From an uncultured Granulosicoccaceae bacterium (GTDB lineage: Bacteria > Pseudomonadota > Gammaproteobacteria > Granulosicoccales > Granulosicoccaceae), in assembly GCA_938005265.1 (NCBI GenBank), contig CALLOA010000027.1, forward strand, positions 1 to 64,000: a stretch of 64,000 nucleotides of DNA, in the 5' to 3' direction. Shown here piece after piece: positions 34,034-44,000 of the stretch. How positions within the stretch are numbered: the stretch's first letter is position 1; every line of letters begins with the position of its first letter. Made by a program: the position numbers and the translations under genes. The notes beneath the pieces were generated by a model that worked only from the letters and a program-made list of their open reading frames with translations, was not told the origin of the DNA and made no database searches.

Positions 34034-34888
34034 ATGCGCTACGAGAACCGCCAATCACCTGAGGGAATCAATGTCACGGAGCATAATCCGGTGGCTCACC
34101 TGCTGAAGCTGCTTGCTGCGGCCGTTGTGATTATCGTGTTGGTGGTGGTGCTCGCTAACTTGTTCGCCTCCAGGTTGGGCAGGCTGATTCCGTTTCGCTA
34201 TGAACAGGCATTGATGCAACATGTCACTTATGATTTTAGCGGGGCAGGGTCTGAGTCTGTGGCGATGCAGGAGTACCTCAACACGCTGGTACAGCGGTTG
34301 AGTCCATTGTTGGAGGTGCCTGAAGATATCGAACTCAACCTTCATCATAATCCTGATGGTGTTTTTAATGCTTATGCAACGTTCGGTGGAAATATTGTCT
34401 TTTACAATGGGCTACTCGGGCAGTTGCCACATGAGAACGCCTTGGCCATGGTCGTAGCTCATGAAATTTCCCATGTATTGCATCGTGACCCGGTAGCGGG
34501 TTTGGGCGGTGGTCTGGCCAGTATGGCAGCGCTGATGGCTTTGACCGGAAGCACCGGTGCTGGCGCGGTTGGCAATCTGCTGAACAAAACCGGTATGGTT
34601 GCACAGATGAAATTCAGCCGTGATATGGAGCGCGCAGCGGACCGCGCAGCTCTGAGTGCCGTAAATCAGCTCTATGGTCATGTCAACGGAGCGGATGAGT
34701 TATTCAAAGTCCTGTATCAGTTGAGCGGTGCTACTGCTGAACAGGAAACTACGTTTGATGCATTCATGGCGACTCATCCCTTGCACCAGGAGAGAATCGA
34801 TGCAATTGCACAATGGGCAGCTGAGAACGGCTGGTCGACAGCAGGTGAGATAACACCGTTGCCTGAAAACTATTATGATTGGTTGTGA
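34034..34888 (+). CDS. M48-family membrane-bound zinc metalloprotease
   Basis: A 284-residue protease. One transmembrane helix (about 28-47, AAAVVIIVLVVVLANLF) is followed by the catalytic motif VAHEISHVLHRDP and the downstream Glu ligand in RDMERAADRAALSAV. The late region TFDAFMATHPLHQERIDAIAQWA is typical of BepA/LoiP-like M48 peptidases, which act on misfolded envelope proteins. No lipobox is present, so it is held by its N-terminal helix. It closes the ybjQ-ybjQ-M48 operon, suggesting that the YbjQ proteins cooperate with it. Confidence 0.88.
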   Translation: MRYENRQSPEGINVTEHNPVAHLLKLLAAAVVIIVLVVVLANLFASRLGRLIPFRYEQALMQHVTYDFSGAGSESVAMQEYLNTLVQRLSPLLEVPEDIELNLHHNPDGVFNAYATFGGNIVFYNGLLGQLPHENALAMVVAHEISHVLHRDPVAGLGGGLASMAALMALTGSTGAGAVGNLLNKTGMVAQMKFSRDMERAADRAALSAVNQLYGHVNGADELFKVLYQLSGATAEQETTFDAFMATHPLHQERIDAIAQWAAENGWSTAGEITPLPENYYDWL

Positions 34889-34980
34889 GGTGTGCAGCCA
34901 GGCATTTGTATCACTCATGGCGTACAACACAGCGGCGAATTTTACGACTCAGCAATATTTGAAATAATGGATATGCCAGT

Positions 34981-35469
34981 ATGAAGACTCACTTTTGCAA
35001 GGTGATAACACGCAATACGCAATTGTTGCTCCTGTGTATTATCGGGGCCAGTCTCGTATCCTGTGGTGTTGCCAAAAAACTGGAAGCACTGGATGACAAC
35101 GACGGGTACGGTTTGCCGGCCGTATCAGATGAAGCCAGCGCTGCAACAGTCAGGGTCAGGAGTAATGATAACGTGTCTGATCAATTATTCCTGCATCTGC
35201 TCAAAGTCGATGGTGAAACCATTATGAAGCTTGAGGAAGGTGACCGTCGCGAGTTTCAGCTGGACCCGGGCACTTATCAAATAGAGGTTACCTGCCATTC
35301 CGTACCCAACCAGTCCTACTCGTCTTTTCCACCGAATTTAAGAGTGGCTGATGGCCGCGACGAGCTGGAGTTAACGCTGGAAGCCGGAGATGAAACCTGT
35401 CTGAGAGTCAGCAAACCACTGTTGAGTTGTGCAGGTCTGGACGAAACTGCCTTATCAGTGTGCAACTGA
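34981..35469 (+). CDS. Putative lipoprotein of unknown function
   Basis: A 162-residue predicted lipoprotein: signal peptide with lipobox LVSC (Cys28), then mature GVAKKLEALDDNDGYG. The middle part TVRVRSNDNVSDQLFLHLLK and PGTYQIEVTCHSVPN look like a PEGA-type beta sandwich, giving a small periplasmic domain. Three further Cys near the C-terminus may pair. No family is recognised with confidence. It lies 92 bp after the M48 gene and converges on nudC. Its stop codon lies in a 15-bp tandem duplication. Confidence 0.75.
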   Translation: MKTHFCKVITRNTQLLLLCIIGASLVSCGVAKKLEALDDNDGYGLPAVSDEASAATVRVRSNDNVSDQLFLHLLKVDGETIMKLEEGDRREFQLDPGTYQIEVTCHSVPNQSYSSFPPNLRVADGRDELELTLEAGDETCLRVSKPLLSCAGLDETALSVCN

Positions 35470-35484
35470 TCAGTGTACAACTGA
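35455..35484 (+). repeat. 15-bp tandem duplication containing the lipoprotein stop codon
   Basis: TCAGTGTGCAACTGA (35455-35469) is followed directly by TCAGTGTACAACTGA (35470-35484), one mismatch. The first copy ends with the TGA of the lipoprotein gene; the second gives another in-frame TGA exactly five codons later. Confidence 0.95.
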
Positions 35485-35500
35485 TATTGTCAGGCTTGTT

Positions 35501-36442
35501 TTAACTGGTTTCTTCGGCAAGCCAGGAATCAATCAGGTAGCGCGCAATAGAATCAGGCCGTGGTAGTTTCAGGCGTTCTGATTCCTCGCCCCAGTCTCCG
35601 AAGGTACGCATTTCCTCACGTGTAAACCAGCGTGCGTCGTCCAGCTCATCCTGATTAATATCAAGCTCGGTACTGCGCGCTATGGCTTTGAATCCGAGCA
35701 TGATAGAGCGAGGAAATGGCCAGGGCTGGGATGCCACATACTGGATCTCATCGACCCTCACGCCGGTTTCTTCCTGGACCTCCCGTGCCACTGCATTTTC
35801 CAGTGTTTCGCCCGCTTCAACAAATCCGGCGAGTGTGGAAAATACGCCTGAGGGCCATGCTTTGTTGCGACCCATCAGGCAACGTGAATTGTCATTGCCA
35901 TCAACCACCAGCATGATCACCGCCGGGTCGGTGCGTGGAAATATCATGTAGCCGCAATCTGAGTGACTGCATGTTCGCAAATGACCGGCATTGCCAAGTT
36001 TTGCGGGGTGCCCGCAACGTGAGCAGAAGTGAGAGTTGTTCTGCCAGATATTGATCGCTCTTGCGTACACCAGCAGGGAACCTTCGGTCGCAGGTAACAG
36101 CGGGCCTGCAACTCTCAAGTCTTCGAATTCTGAAACCGCGGCGTCGTGTGCCGAATCCTGCAGTAATGTGTCCAGTCGGGGTTGCTGCTTGTCAAGTTCG
36201 GCGGCAAACCAGTGGTTGCTTCCGTCGAATCCCAGGAACGTTCTGTTCTGTGCAGATTCCGGTAATGAGGATACAGGCAGGGAACAGGCCTTTGGAGCAG
36301 CGGGGGATTTTCGTTCCACCAAAACCTTGTTTTGCCACAGCGGGATCACCCGGGTCTGAGGGTTTGACCAGAAATTGCTTATCGCGGTTTTATCGGCGCG
36401 AAGATGATCGAGCCGGTCCAGATCCGAATGTGAATAAAACAT
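35501..36442 (-). CDS. nudC: NAD(H) pyrophosphatase / NAD-capped RNA decapping hydrolase NudC
   Basis: A 313-residue Nudix enzyme from ATG 36442 (MFYSHSDLDRLDHLRAD). A longer frame to 36598 runs into the transglutaminase gene and has no family similarity. The zinc ribbon is HFCSRCGHPAKL...CSHSDCGYMIFPR, the Nudix box GFVEAGETLENAVAREVQEETG, and SQPWPFPRSIMLGF is the NudC-specific signature. NudC splits NADH and NAD and removes NAD caps from RNA. All Nudix glutamates are present. The transglutaminase operon ends 53 bp upstream on the same strand, so read-through is possible. Confidence 0.94.
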   Translation of the reverse strand: MFYSHSDLDRLDHLRADKTAISNFWSNPQTRVIPLWQNKVLVERKSPAAPKACSLPVSSLPESAQNRTFLGFDGSNHWFAAELDKQQPRLDTLLQDSAHDAAVSEFEDLRVAGPLLPATEGSLLVYARAINIWQNNSHFCSRCGHPAKLGNAGHLRTCSHSDCGYMIFPRTDPAVIMLVVDGNDNSRCLMGRNKAWPSGVFSTLAGFVEAGETLENAVAREVQEETGVRVDEIQYVASQPWPFPRSIMLGFKAIARSTELDINQDELDDARWFTREEMRTFGDWGEESERLKLPRPDSIARYLIDSWLAEETS

Positions 36443-36495
36443 GGGTCTAGTATAGCGGTATGCCTGATGCCCTGTCGCAGCAAAGCGGTGAACCT

Positions 36496-38727
36496 TTATG
36501 GTTTCGTGCCAATTGGCAGCGCTGGTGCTGTTGAAACTCGTGGTATTGTGGCTGTTGGCAGGTGTGAAGCTAACGGTTGTATATTTTCGCGTAACCATTC
36601 ACGTTGTTGCTTGCACTCCCGCAGCAGTCTTTCGGCTTGCTCAGCCGGGCCGTGACCAAAGCGCAATTGCTCCAGACCCTTGAACAAGGCGGTGATCTCA
36701 TTGGCCTGATCAGGCCAATGAGATTGCAATCGCTCCAGATAGTGTCTGGGGCCTTCGGAATTGCCAATTGGCAAACCCTGTTTGGCAAAGTCATCGCAAG
36801 AGCCTGCCCATAGTTTCTCCACAGCTGTCTGCTTTCGTACCGGCGGCTTCAAACGGTAAAGCATGGCAAGTGACCAGATAGCGGCAAAGGCCAAAGTTGC
36901 CAACACCAGATGCAGGGCGCTGGGTTTGCCCAGACCGCTGCGCTTCCACAGAGAGGTCTGACTGGAAGAGTCAAACTCCACGACCATGCGGTGCCAGCTG
37001 TGATTCACGCTATCCCACTTTAGCTGCCACTGGCGCAACATACCCGCACCGCGTCTGGCCAATGCCGGAACAGGCTCGGATGAACCCATTGATGCAATAC
37101 CTTGCTCCACTCTTGAGGGAGCCACTGCGGCCGTGGGGTCGAAGCGTTGCCAAGCGCCATCTATCCACGCCTCTGACCAGGCGTGAGCATCGGACTGCCG
37201 CACTATCATATAGTCACCGTTCATCTCACCGCCCAGATAGCCGGTTACAACCCGCGCGGGAATACCGGCCGCCCTCATCATCAGGGTGAATGCCGATGCG
37301 TAGTGTTCACAGAATCCGCGGCGACTGGAAAACAAAAACTCATCTACGGGTGCCGCACCCAATAGAGAAGGTTTCAGTGTGTAGTGGAAGGGTTCCTGAT
37401 TGAACCACTGCAGCAACTTGTTGGCGTACTCGAGGTCCGAGTTGCTTTGCCGACGTTGCTCCAACGCAAATTGCACTGTTCGTGTATTGCGCCCGGCGAT
37501 TTGCGTCAGCGCGGGCGAAGGAGCTCGGCTGCTCTGCAATCTGGCAGAGGGCTGTGAAACCATGCCATAACGTACTGCTCGAGTCAGTGGTTTGCTTGTG
37601 ATCAGCTGAAGGTCTGATGTAAAGCGTGAGTTAAAAGGTAATTTGCGTGATGAAGCTTGCCGGTCGCTGTTGTTATCAGCTGATAATTGATCAGGCATAA
37701 ACGGCATGGAGCTGGCCTGCTCAAGTGCAAACAGCCAGTGTTGCTGGTTGGGTTGCTGTGTAACAGTATAAGCAATACTGTCTTCGTGGTTGGGCGGTGG
37801 CACGGGCGGGTTTAGCAATGGTTGCAGTCGTTGTGCTGCAGACCAGGTGCGACCATCGAACTGGGGCAATATCGGGCCACGCCAGTAGCGTTCATGGGGT
37901 GCCGGCACCGCGCCCTCGAATTCAACCCGGAAAGCCACTGCGGAGGATTGCGACAATTGCGATATTGCGCCAGGCGTCATGCTGTCCGACAAACCGGTCT
38001 GCGCTTGTGAATCTGCTGGCAGGTTCCACAGTGGGCCGGGCAGTCGCGGGAACAGCAGGAACAGGGCAATGGCAATCGGCATGCCCTGAAGTAGTAGCTT
38101 GCAAACGGATTTTACAATCGACAGTGGCGGCGGCTGAAAGCGCCGGTTGGTAATAGCGAAAAGTGCGCCGCCCAGACTGATTACGGCTGGCAGTGTAGCG
38201 ATTGCTGCCATGATTGTCTGCGAATAGAAGTATTGTGTCAGCAACAGAAAACCGCTGAGCGATATCAGCAGGCTGGCGTCTTTGGTATGTCGTGTTTCGG
38301 CGAACTTGCAGGCAGTTAGCAGAAAGAGCATGGCAACGCAGGGATCACGGCCAAGAAAGTAGCCGTAATGCAAACGCACCGCTGCCGCTCCTGACAGCGC
38401 CACCAGTGCCAGTACATGAGTACGCTGAACGCCCTGATAGAGTCGACCCTGTGGGTTGCGGTAGGCGAACATCCAGATTGCCACCACTGCGCTCCCGCAA
38501 ATTGATACCCACCAGGGCAGATGGGCGTAGTGTGGCATCTGTGCCAGCAACACCAGAGCTGCGAGCCAATGAAAGGATTGCTGGTCCAGCGTCTCGCGTG
38601 CTGTCGTGGTGTTGGCAGCCTTATTGGAATGAACGTTTGAATCAACGCTCGAGCGATTACCTGGAAGCCAGTCCGGTAGTTGCTGTTTAAAGTGTTTTGA
38701 AATGCTGCCGGGTTGCAAGCTCATCAT
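36496..38727 (-). CDS. tgpA: Transglutaminase-like membrane protein (DUF3488 + TGase, TgpA type)
   Basis: A 743-residue inner-membrane protein. The N-terminal DUF3488 region has about six hydrophobic segments between residues 50 and 225. A periplasmic transglutaminase domain follows with Cys in RRGFCEHYASAF, His in DAHAWSEAWIDG and Asp in QRFDPTAAVAP, the complete triad. A further membrane helix (about 610-630) precedes a cytoplasmic tail. It is the third gene of a MoxR-DUF58-TgpA cassette and its ATGATGA start overlaps the DUF58 stop. Such cassettes are widespread; TgpA is reported essential in Pseudomonas, with function unclear. Confidence 0.9.
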   Translation of the reverse strand: MMSLQPGSISKHFKQQLPDWLPGNRSSVDSNVHSNKAANTTTARETLDQQSFHWLAALVLLAQMPHYAHLPWWVSICGSAVVAIWMFAYRNPQGRLYQGVQRTHVLALVALSGAAAVRLHYGYFLGRDPCVAMLFLLTACKFAETRHTKDASLLISLSGFLLLTQYFYSQTIMAAIATLPAVISLGGALFAITNRRFQPPPLSIVKSVCKLLLQGMPIAIALFLLFPRLPGPLWNLPADSQAQTGLSDSMTPGAISQLSQSSAVAFRVEFEGAVPAPHERYWRGPILPQFDGRTWSAAQRLQPLLNPPVPPPNHEDSIAYTVTQQPNQQHWLFALEQASSMPFMPDQLSADNNSDRQASSRKLPFNSRFTSDLQLITSKPLTRAVRYGMVSQPSARLQSSRAPSPALTQIAGRNTRTVQFALEQRRQSNSDLEYANKLLQWFNQEPFHYTLKPSLLGAAPVDEFLFSSRRGFCEHYASAFTLMMRAAGIPARVVTGYLGGEMNGDYMIVRQSDAHAWSEAWIDGAWQRFDPTAAVAPSRVEQGIASMGSSEPVPALARRGAGMLRQWQLKWDSVNHSWHRMVVEFDSSSQTSLWKRSGLGKPSALHLVLATLAFAAIWSLAMLYRLKPPVRKQTAVEKLWAGSCDDFAKQGLPIGNSEGPRHYLERLQSHWPDQANEITALFKGLEQLRFGHGPAEQAERLLRECKQQREWLRENIQPLASHLPTATIPRVSTAPALPIGTKP

Positions 38728-39830
38728 CGCCCCTTCCCGTTTGTATCAAGTAGTGCCAGCGCTTTCAGGCACTCATGCAGATGAGCAGACGCGTCTTTAC
38801 CATCGTCCTCTGTGTTGCTGATTGCCGGCAGTCCCGGCAGATGTAAGCTGAATAGCCGATGCTCGCTGTCACATTGTCGGCACCAGGCTGCGAGTCGGGA
38901 TATGCGTTGTTCAATGTCCACGAGGTCAGCTGTGTCTCGCCAATGCAATTCCATACTTTGTGGAAGCTGGCTTTCCTCGAACTCGCGGGTTTGCAGGCCC
39001 TGGCCCCGGGCAGTGGCTTTCCAGTGAATGCTGGCGAGATTATCGCCAGCCTGGTAAGGCCGTATCGCATGAACCTCGCCCGATGTCACCTGTGATTGCC
39101 GGGACGATGAGGATGTTTCCTCGCTCAGGTGCGCGGTTATCTGCGGTAGCGCAGGGGCATCGTTCTCGCTGGCGGGTAACACCAGTGCTGACACGGGGAC
39201 ATGCCAGTAGCCCCAGGCAAACCACAGCCCGATCGGATATTCACTTCTTACACGAAGGCGCCCGAGGTGTTGCCAGCCACGTTTAACGGAAGCCACCGAA
39301 AGTACGGGTGTCATGGATTGTTGTGTACTTATACAAGGTTCTTCGAGCATATTACCGGCACGATCTGATACCGCCAGCATGTGCATATCAAGGCGATTGG
39401 GATTTTTTAATTCCAGCTCGAATTGGATTTTTTCGCCCAGCACACAATGCCTGCTGTTCACCGCTACCAGAGTAACGCCCTGAACATTACGAAAGGTTGC
39501 AAGCAGTGCTGCGCTGAACAGGCCCGTCAGCAAAAAACACAGCGCATAGCCAAGGCCCAAGCCATAGTTCATGGAAGTTACCAGCATCACCAGTAAGCCA
39601 CCGATGAACATCAGGCCACGTAGCGTGGGTAAAATATAGATCCTGTCGTGAGTCAGACTGATAGGTGTGGCGTCCAGCGGACGGTCGCGAAAAAAGCGCT
39701 GCTTTACGCGATCCCCACTGCTATCAACTGTCGTCTCAGTGTCGCCTGTGCTGCCAGAACGATCCCCACCGTGGAAGTGGTCTGTATTGACCCGACCACG
39801 GCGCCCGATGGTTTGCAATGATTCCAACAT
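38724..39830 (-). CDS. DUF58 domain protein
   Basis: A 368-residue protein. Two hydrophobic segments near 70-110 (GLMFIGGLLVMLVTSMN and LGYALCFLLTGLFSAALLA) precede the DUF58 signature IRPYQAGDNLASIHWKATARGQGLQTREFE at about 250-280. The C-terminal part is less conserved. DUF58 proteins accompany MoxR ATPases and transglutaminases and are thought to form a von Willebrand-factor-A-like client of the chaperone ATPase. It overlaps the transglutaminase start and follows the MoxR gene by 42 bp. About 55 N-terminal polar residues may not be translated. Confidence 0.88.
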   Translation of the reverse strand: MLESLQTIGRRGRVNTDHFHGGDRSGSTGDTETTVDSSGDRVKQRFFRDRPLDATPISLTHDRIYILPTLRGLMFIGGLLVMLVTSMNYGLGLGYALCFLLTGLFSAALLATFRNVQGVTLVAVNSRHCVLGEKIQFELELKNPNRLDMHMLAVSDRAGNMLEEPCISTQQSMTPVLSVASVKRGWQHLGRLRVRSEYPIGLWFAWGYWHVPVSALVLPASENDAPALPQITAHLSEETSSSSRQSQVTSGEVHAIRPYQAGDNLASIHWKATARGQGLQTREFEESQLPQSMELHWRDTADLVDIEQRISRLAAWCRQCDSEHRLFSLHLPGLPAISNTEDDGKDASAHLHECLKALALLDTNGKGR

Positions 39831-39872
39831 GATTCACACCTTTTCGCTAAAGCCGCGATCGCTGCATGGGCT

Positions 39873-40811
39873 TCAGTTCAGGTCGACTGTGTCGAGAATT
39901 TCATGCGCCAGGTGTTTGCCACTGCTGACCGAGCCGGTTAGTCGGTGGGCTGCGACCGCTGGAAAGACTGCTTGTACGTCATCAGGCAATACCATGGAAC
40001 GACCGTTTAAAAAGGCCCATGCTTTTGTCATCTTTACCAGATTCAATCCTCCACGAGGACTCAAGCCGGCACGGCTGTCCTTACGCGTTTGCGCCAACAA
40101 CTCCATGACATAATCAGCTACAGCTTCGGACAAGTGCACTTTTCTTGCAGCTGTTTGCCATTGCAGCAGCATCTTGCTATCGCATACGGCATCCAGCGCC
40201 ATTGCATGGGCACGTTGATCGCCATGCAGTAACAATTGTTTTTCCACTTCCGCATCTGGCAGACCCAGTTCGATAGCGGCAAGAAACCGGTCTAGCTGTG
40301 ATTCCGGCAACGGGTAAGCGCCGGAGCGATCTGCAGGATTCTGTGTTGCGATGACGAAAAACTGTTCGCCAAGAGGATAAGTGTTGCCGTCGACTGTTAC
40401 CTGACCTTCCTCCATCGCTTCAAGCAAGGCACTCTGTGATCGTGGTGGAGCGCGATTGATTTCATCAGCGAGCAGTATCGGTGTAAACACAGGTCCGGGC
40501 CTGAATCGAAAGTCACTGCTGGTCTGGTCGAAAATGGAGACCCCGGTGATGTCAGCTGGTAGCAAGTCGTTGGTAAACTGCAGACGTTGCCATTCGAGTC
40601 CCAATGATTGGCCAATCGCCTGTGCTAATGTGGTCTTGCCCACACCGGGCCGGTCCTCCACCAGTAAGTGGCCACCCGCAACCAGGCAGGCAACCGACAG
40701 CATAACCTGGTGTTGCTTGCCCAGGAGTACGCTGTCCAGCTGTTTTAGTAATTGTTCTGTGCCTGGAGGTGCTCCTGCCTGCTCCAGTGCGATAGCCTGT
40801 TGTATTGCCAT
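39873..40811 (-). CDS. MoxR-family AAA+ ATPase
   Basis: A 312-residue MoxR ATPase. Walker A is VEDRPGVGKTTLAQAIGQSL (about 51-70), Walker B ILLADEINRAPPRSQSALLEAMEEGQVT, sensor FVIATQNPADRSGAYPLPESQLDRF. The C-terminal lid contains SPRGGLNLVKMTKAWAFLNGR. These proteins act as chaperones that insert cofactors or assemble complexes with DUF58/VWA partners, encoded immediately downstream here. It is the first gene of the cassette, preceded by about 280 bp shared with the divergent DUF349 gene, which should contain both promoters. Confidence 0.93.
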   Translation of the reverse strand: MAIQQAIALEQAGAPPGTEQLLKQLDSVLLGKQHQVMLSVACLVAGGHLLVEDRPGVGKTTLAQAIGQSLGLEWQRLQFTNDLLPADITGVSIFDQTSSDFRFRPGPVFTPILLADEINRAPPRSQSALLEAMEEGQVTVDGNTYPLGEQFFVIATQNPADRSGAYPLPESQLDRFLAAIELGLPDAEVEKQLLLHGDQRAHAMALDAVCDSKMLLQWQTAARKVHLSEAVADYVMELLAQTRKDSRAGLSPRGGLNLVKMTKAWAFLNGRSMVLPDDVQAVFPAVAAHRLTGSVSSGKHLAHEILDTVDLN

Positions 40812-41089
40812 GTGAGATAAAACTGTGGAACCCGTTCAAATATGAAGTATTTATCGGCATTTAGCCCCGGAACTGGTTGTGAAATCGGTCACTATGACTG
40901 GCTTTGCCTGTTGTTTTGCAGCGATTTATCTCAGTGTGCAGCCAATCGTGATTTCAACCTCAATATGAAGTCAGGTGAAATTGCTTGCTAGAATAGGCGT
41001 CCGGTCTGCCAGCCCGGTTTTGCTGGTCCTGTAAAATTCCTGAAAAGTCCCACCCGCCTGGGGATTTCGAGATAGTTCGAGAGTGCATC

Positions 41090-44000
41090 GTGTTAAAAGG
41101 ATTGATTAAACCAGACCTCAATGCGCGTGAAGCGGCAGATCGCTTGACGGCAATCGAGCAGATGGCCGAGCCGCAGCGCTATCAGGCTGAGTTGGCCAAT
41201 GCTGTGGAAAACGACGAAGACGCGAGTGTGCGTCTGGCAGCATTGGCAAAAATAACTGATCTGGAGATGCTTGCCGATTTGGTCAGTAAGCTGATTGATG
41301 CGCCCGCAAGTACAGAGGCTCAAGACAGGCCGGTGCCGGATACTTTACAGGCTGCATTGAAAAAGCAGTTCGGTTCAGTATTGCAACTAAGCGATGGTCA
41401 ACAGCCAGCTGCGGGTATCAAGCCAATCATGGAAAGCTCACCCGAATGTCGACATCTGATCGCCTGTGCTTCACCTGATGAGGATGATCGGGCTGCAGCA
41501 TTGCAGAAAATTGATGATGAGACGGGTCTGGTTCGAGTGGTAGCCGAAGCGCAACATCACTCCACACGGCTGGCAGCTGCCGAGCGCTTGCAGCAACCTG
41601 AACAAATGCAAGCTTGCCTGACCAAAATAAAAAATCGCGATAAAGTTGCAGCTCGCCTGTTGCAAAGGCGACTCAGTGAACATCATGCGGGTATCGAAAA
41701 AACGGAGTTGTATCAGGCTTCAATCAGGCAAATCACCAGTAGCATGCAAACGCTCTCTGAAAGTGTCTGGTCGCCACAATACGCCGGACAGTTTATTGCG
41801 CTTGAACAACGCTGGAATGCATTGGACCCGGCCCCAGGTACCGCCGAGCAACAGGCTTTCCGCGATGCTGCTGGACCTGCCAGCAAGAAAGTTGAAGAGC
41901 AAAAATTACAGTTAAATCAGCTTGAGGCCTGCCAGCAGACATTGGCCGGTATTACTGCGGCGACTGAGAAGCTCGCAGCAGCCAGCTTTGAAACCTTGCA
42001 CGAGACCGCCACCACCTGCAGAAAGGTGGCGGACGACGCACCGCGGCAATGGCAACTTGCCAGTGAAGCATTAACCGGTGAGAACGCTCTGCAGCCCGCA
42101 TACGATACAGCGCTGAGAAAATTGCAGGGCTTACTCAAACATGCCGAGGCAATAGCGAATGCCGAAGCAGCGGCTGCAAATGCGGCCGAGGCAACTGCCG
42201 TCGAATTGCCGCAATCCGACACGGCAATATCCACTGATAGTGCAGTTTCAGCTGAAACACCGACTGATCCTGTAGCTGAGCCAGTGTTGAACGCCGACTC
42301 CAGCGTAACTGATCCAGGTACAACTGCTTCAGGTGATTCTGCAGCAGAATCTGCAGCAATTGAGGCTTCAGCTCCCGCAGTAAGTAATGAAAAAGCAACT
42401 GATCAGCCGCCCGCCGATAAACATAAATTTTCACCCGTAAGGCGACATAAAGTAATTGATGCAGCACTCTCGGATGAGCAATTTGCTGCGACTATGTCCT
42501 GCGTTCCCGAGTTGCATCAGCGGCTTGCATCATTATCGCAATTGCTGGAAAAAGATCAGCATCGCCAATCGCAATTGATGGAAGGTGTTGCCAAACAACT
42601 CGGTGCATTATCCGCAACAATCGCTGCCGGTAAATGGGGTACGGCCGAGGGCATGAGCAATCGCATAGCGAGAAAGCTTGAGCAGATAGAGGGCAAGGAA
42701 AGGCAACCGTTACAATCACGCTATGACACGCAACGCAAAAAACTTGACGAGCTTGCGGACTGGCAGGACTTCGCAGCCAAGCCAAAACTTGAAGCTCTGG
42801 TCAAGACCATGCAGGAACTGCCGGCGCAGTCGTTAAAACCACGCGAGCTGGCTGATGAGGTGAAGGCACTGCAGCAACAGTGGAAAGAGTTCGGTGGCTG
42901 CCGCGTGGCAAATCAGATGTGGCCCGATTTCAAAGAGGCCGGTGACACAGCCTATGCACCTTGCAAGGAATATTTCGATGGCTTGAAGAAACAGCGCGAG
43001 GCGCGGATTAAGAATCGTAAGGCTGTATGCCAGAGGCTGGAAGATTTTGTTGCTGAAAATATGCCGGCTGGCGGTAGAGCGGTAGCTGAGCCTTCTGTTG
43101 ATGAAGCAAATGCTGATTCCGCAGAAGTGTCTGATGAAGTAACTGCCGAGCCGGTTGGTGACTGGAAAGCGATGCAGCGTATGTTGTCTGATGCGCAGCG
43201 TGAGTGGCGTAATAATCGTATCAATGGACGAAAGCAGGATAAGCAGTTAGAGGAGAGATTCAATAAAGCCTCGGAACAGGTTGAACAGTTAATCGCGCCC
43301 CATTTTGCTGCGGGTGAAACTGAGCGCCAGGAAATTATCGAAAAAACACGTAAGCTTGCCGGTAACGAAATTAATCAGCATGTTATCAACCAGGCCAAGA
43401 GTCTGCAGGCTGCGTGGAAAGTTTGCGGACCTGCCAGCCGTAAGAACGATCGCAAACTCTGGACAGAGTTTAATGAGCTTTGTGGTCAGATTTTTAACAA
43501 ACACCGGGAAGAACAGCGAGCACAGTACAAGGCAGGTATGGCCCATGTGGATCGTGGGCGTGAAATAGTCAAAACGATCCGTTCGCTGGGGAAAAAATCC
43601 ACTGAACAGGAAGATAAACAATTTCAGGAATTGCAGGATGAATTTCAGGGTTTGGCTGAATTTCCGGAGAAAATTCGTAAGGGGTTATTGCGTGATTTTC
43701 GCAATGCCTGCGATGGTTACAACACCAAGCGTTCCAACTTTGGCAAAAAACAGGAGCGTCAGGAGCTGGATGCCTTGCGGCAGCTTGCAAAGATCTGTGA
43801 ACAGATAGAAAACGGTTCGATTGATTACCGGGATTTCAAGGAAGTTGAAGCCGTTACCAAACCTGCGGCTGAAACCGCTGAGGTGGAAGCCGAAGTGGAG
43901 GCAGAGAATTTTGCTGATAAAAATGCTGAGGCCGCAGCGCATGCGGGCGAGTCCGAAGGTGGTGCCAGCGAGAACACCGCGGAGTCATCCGTAGAGTCTG

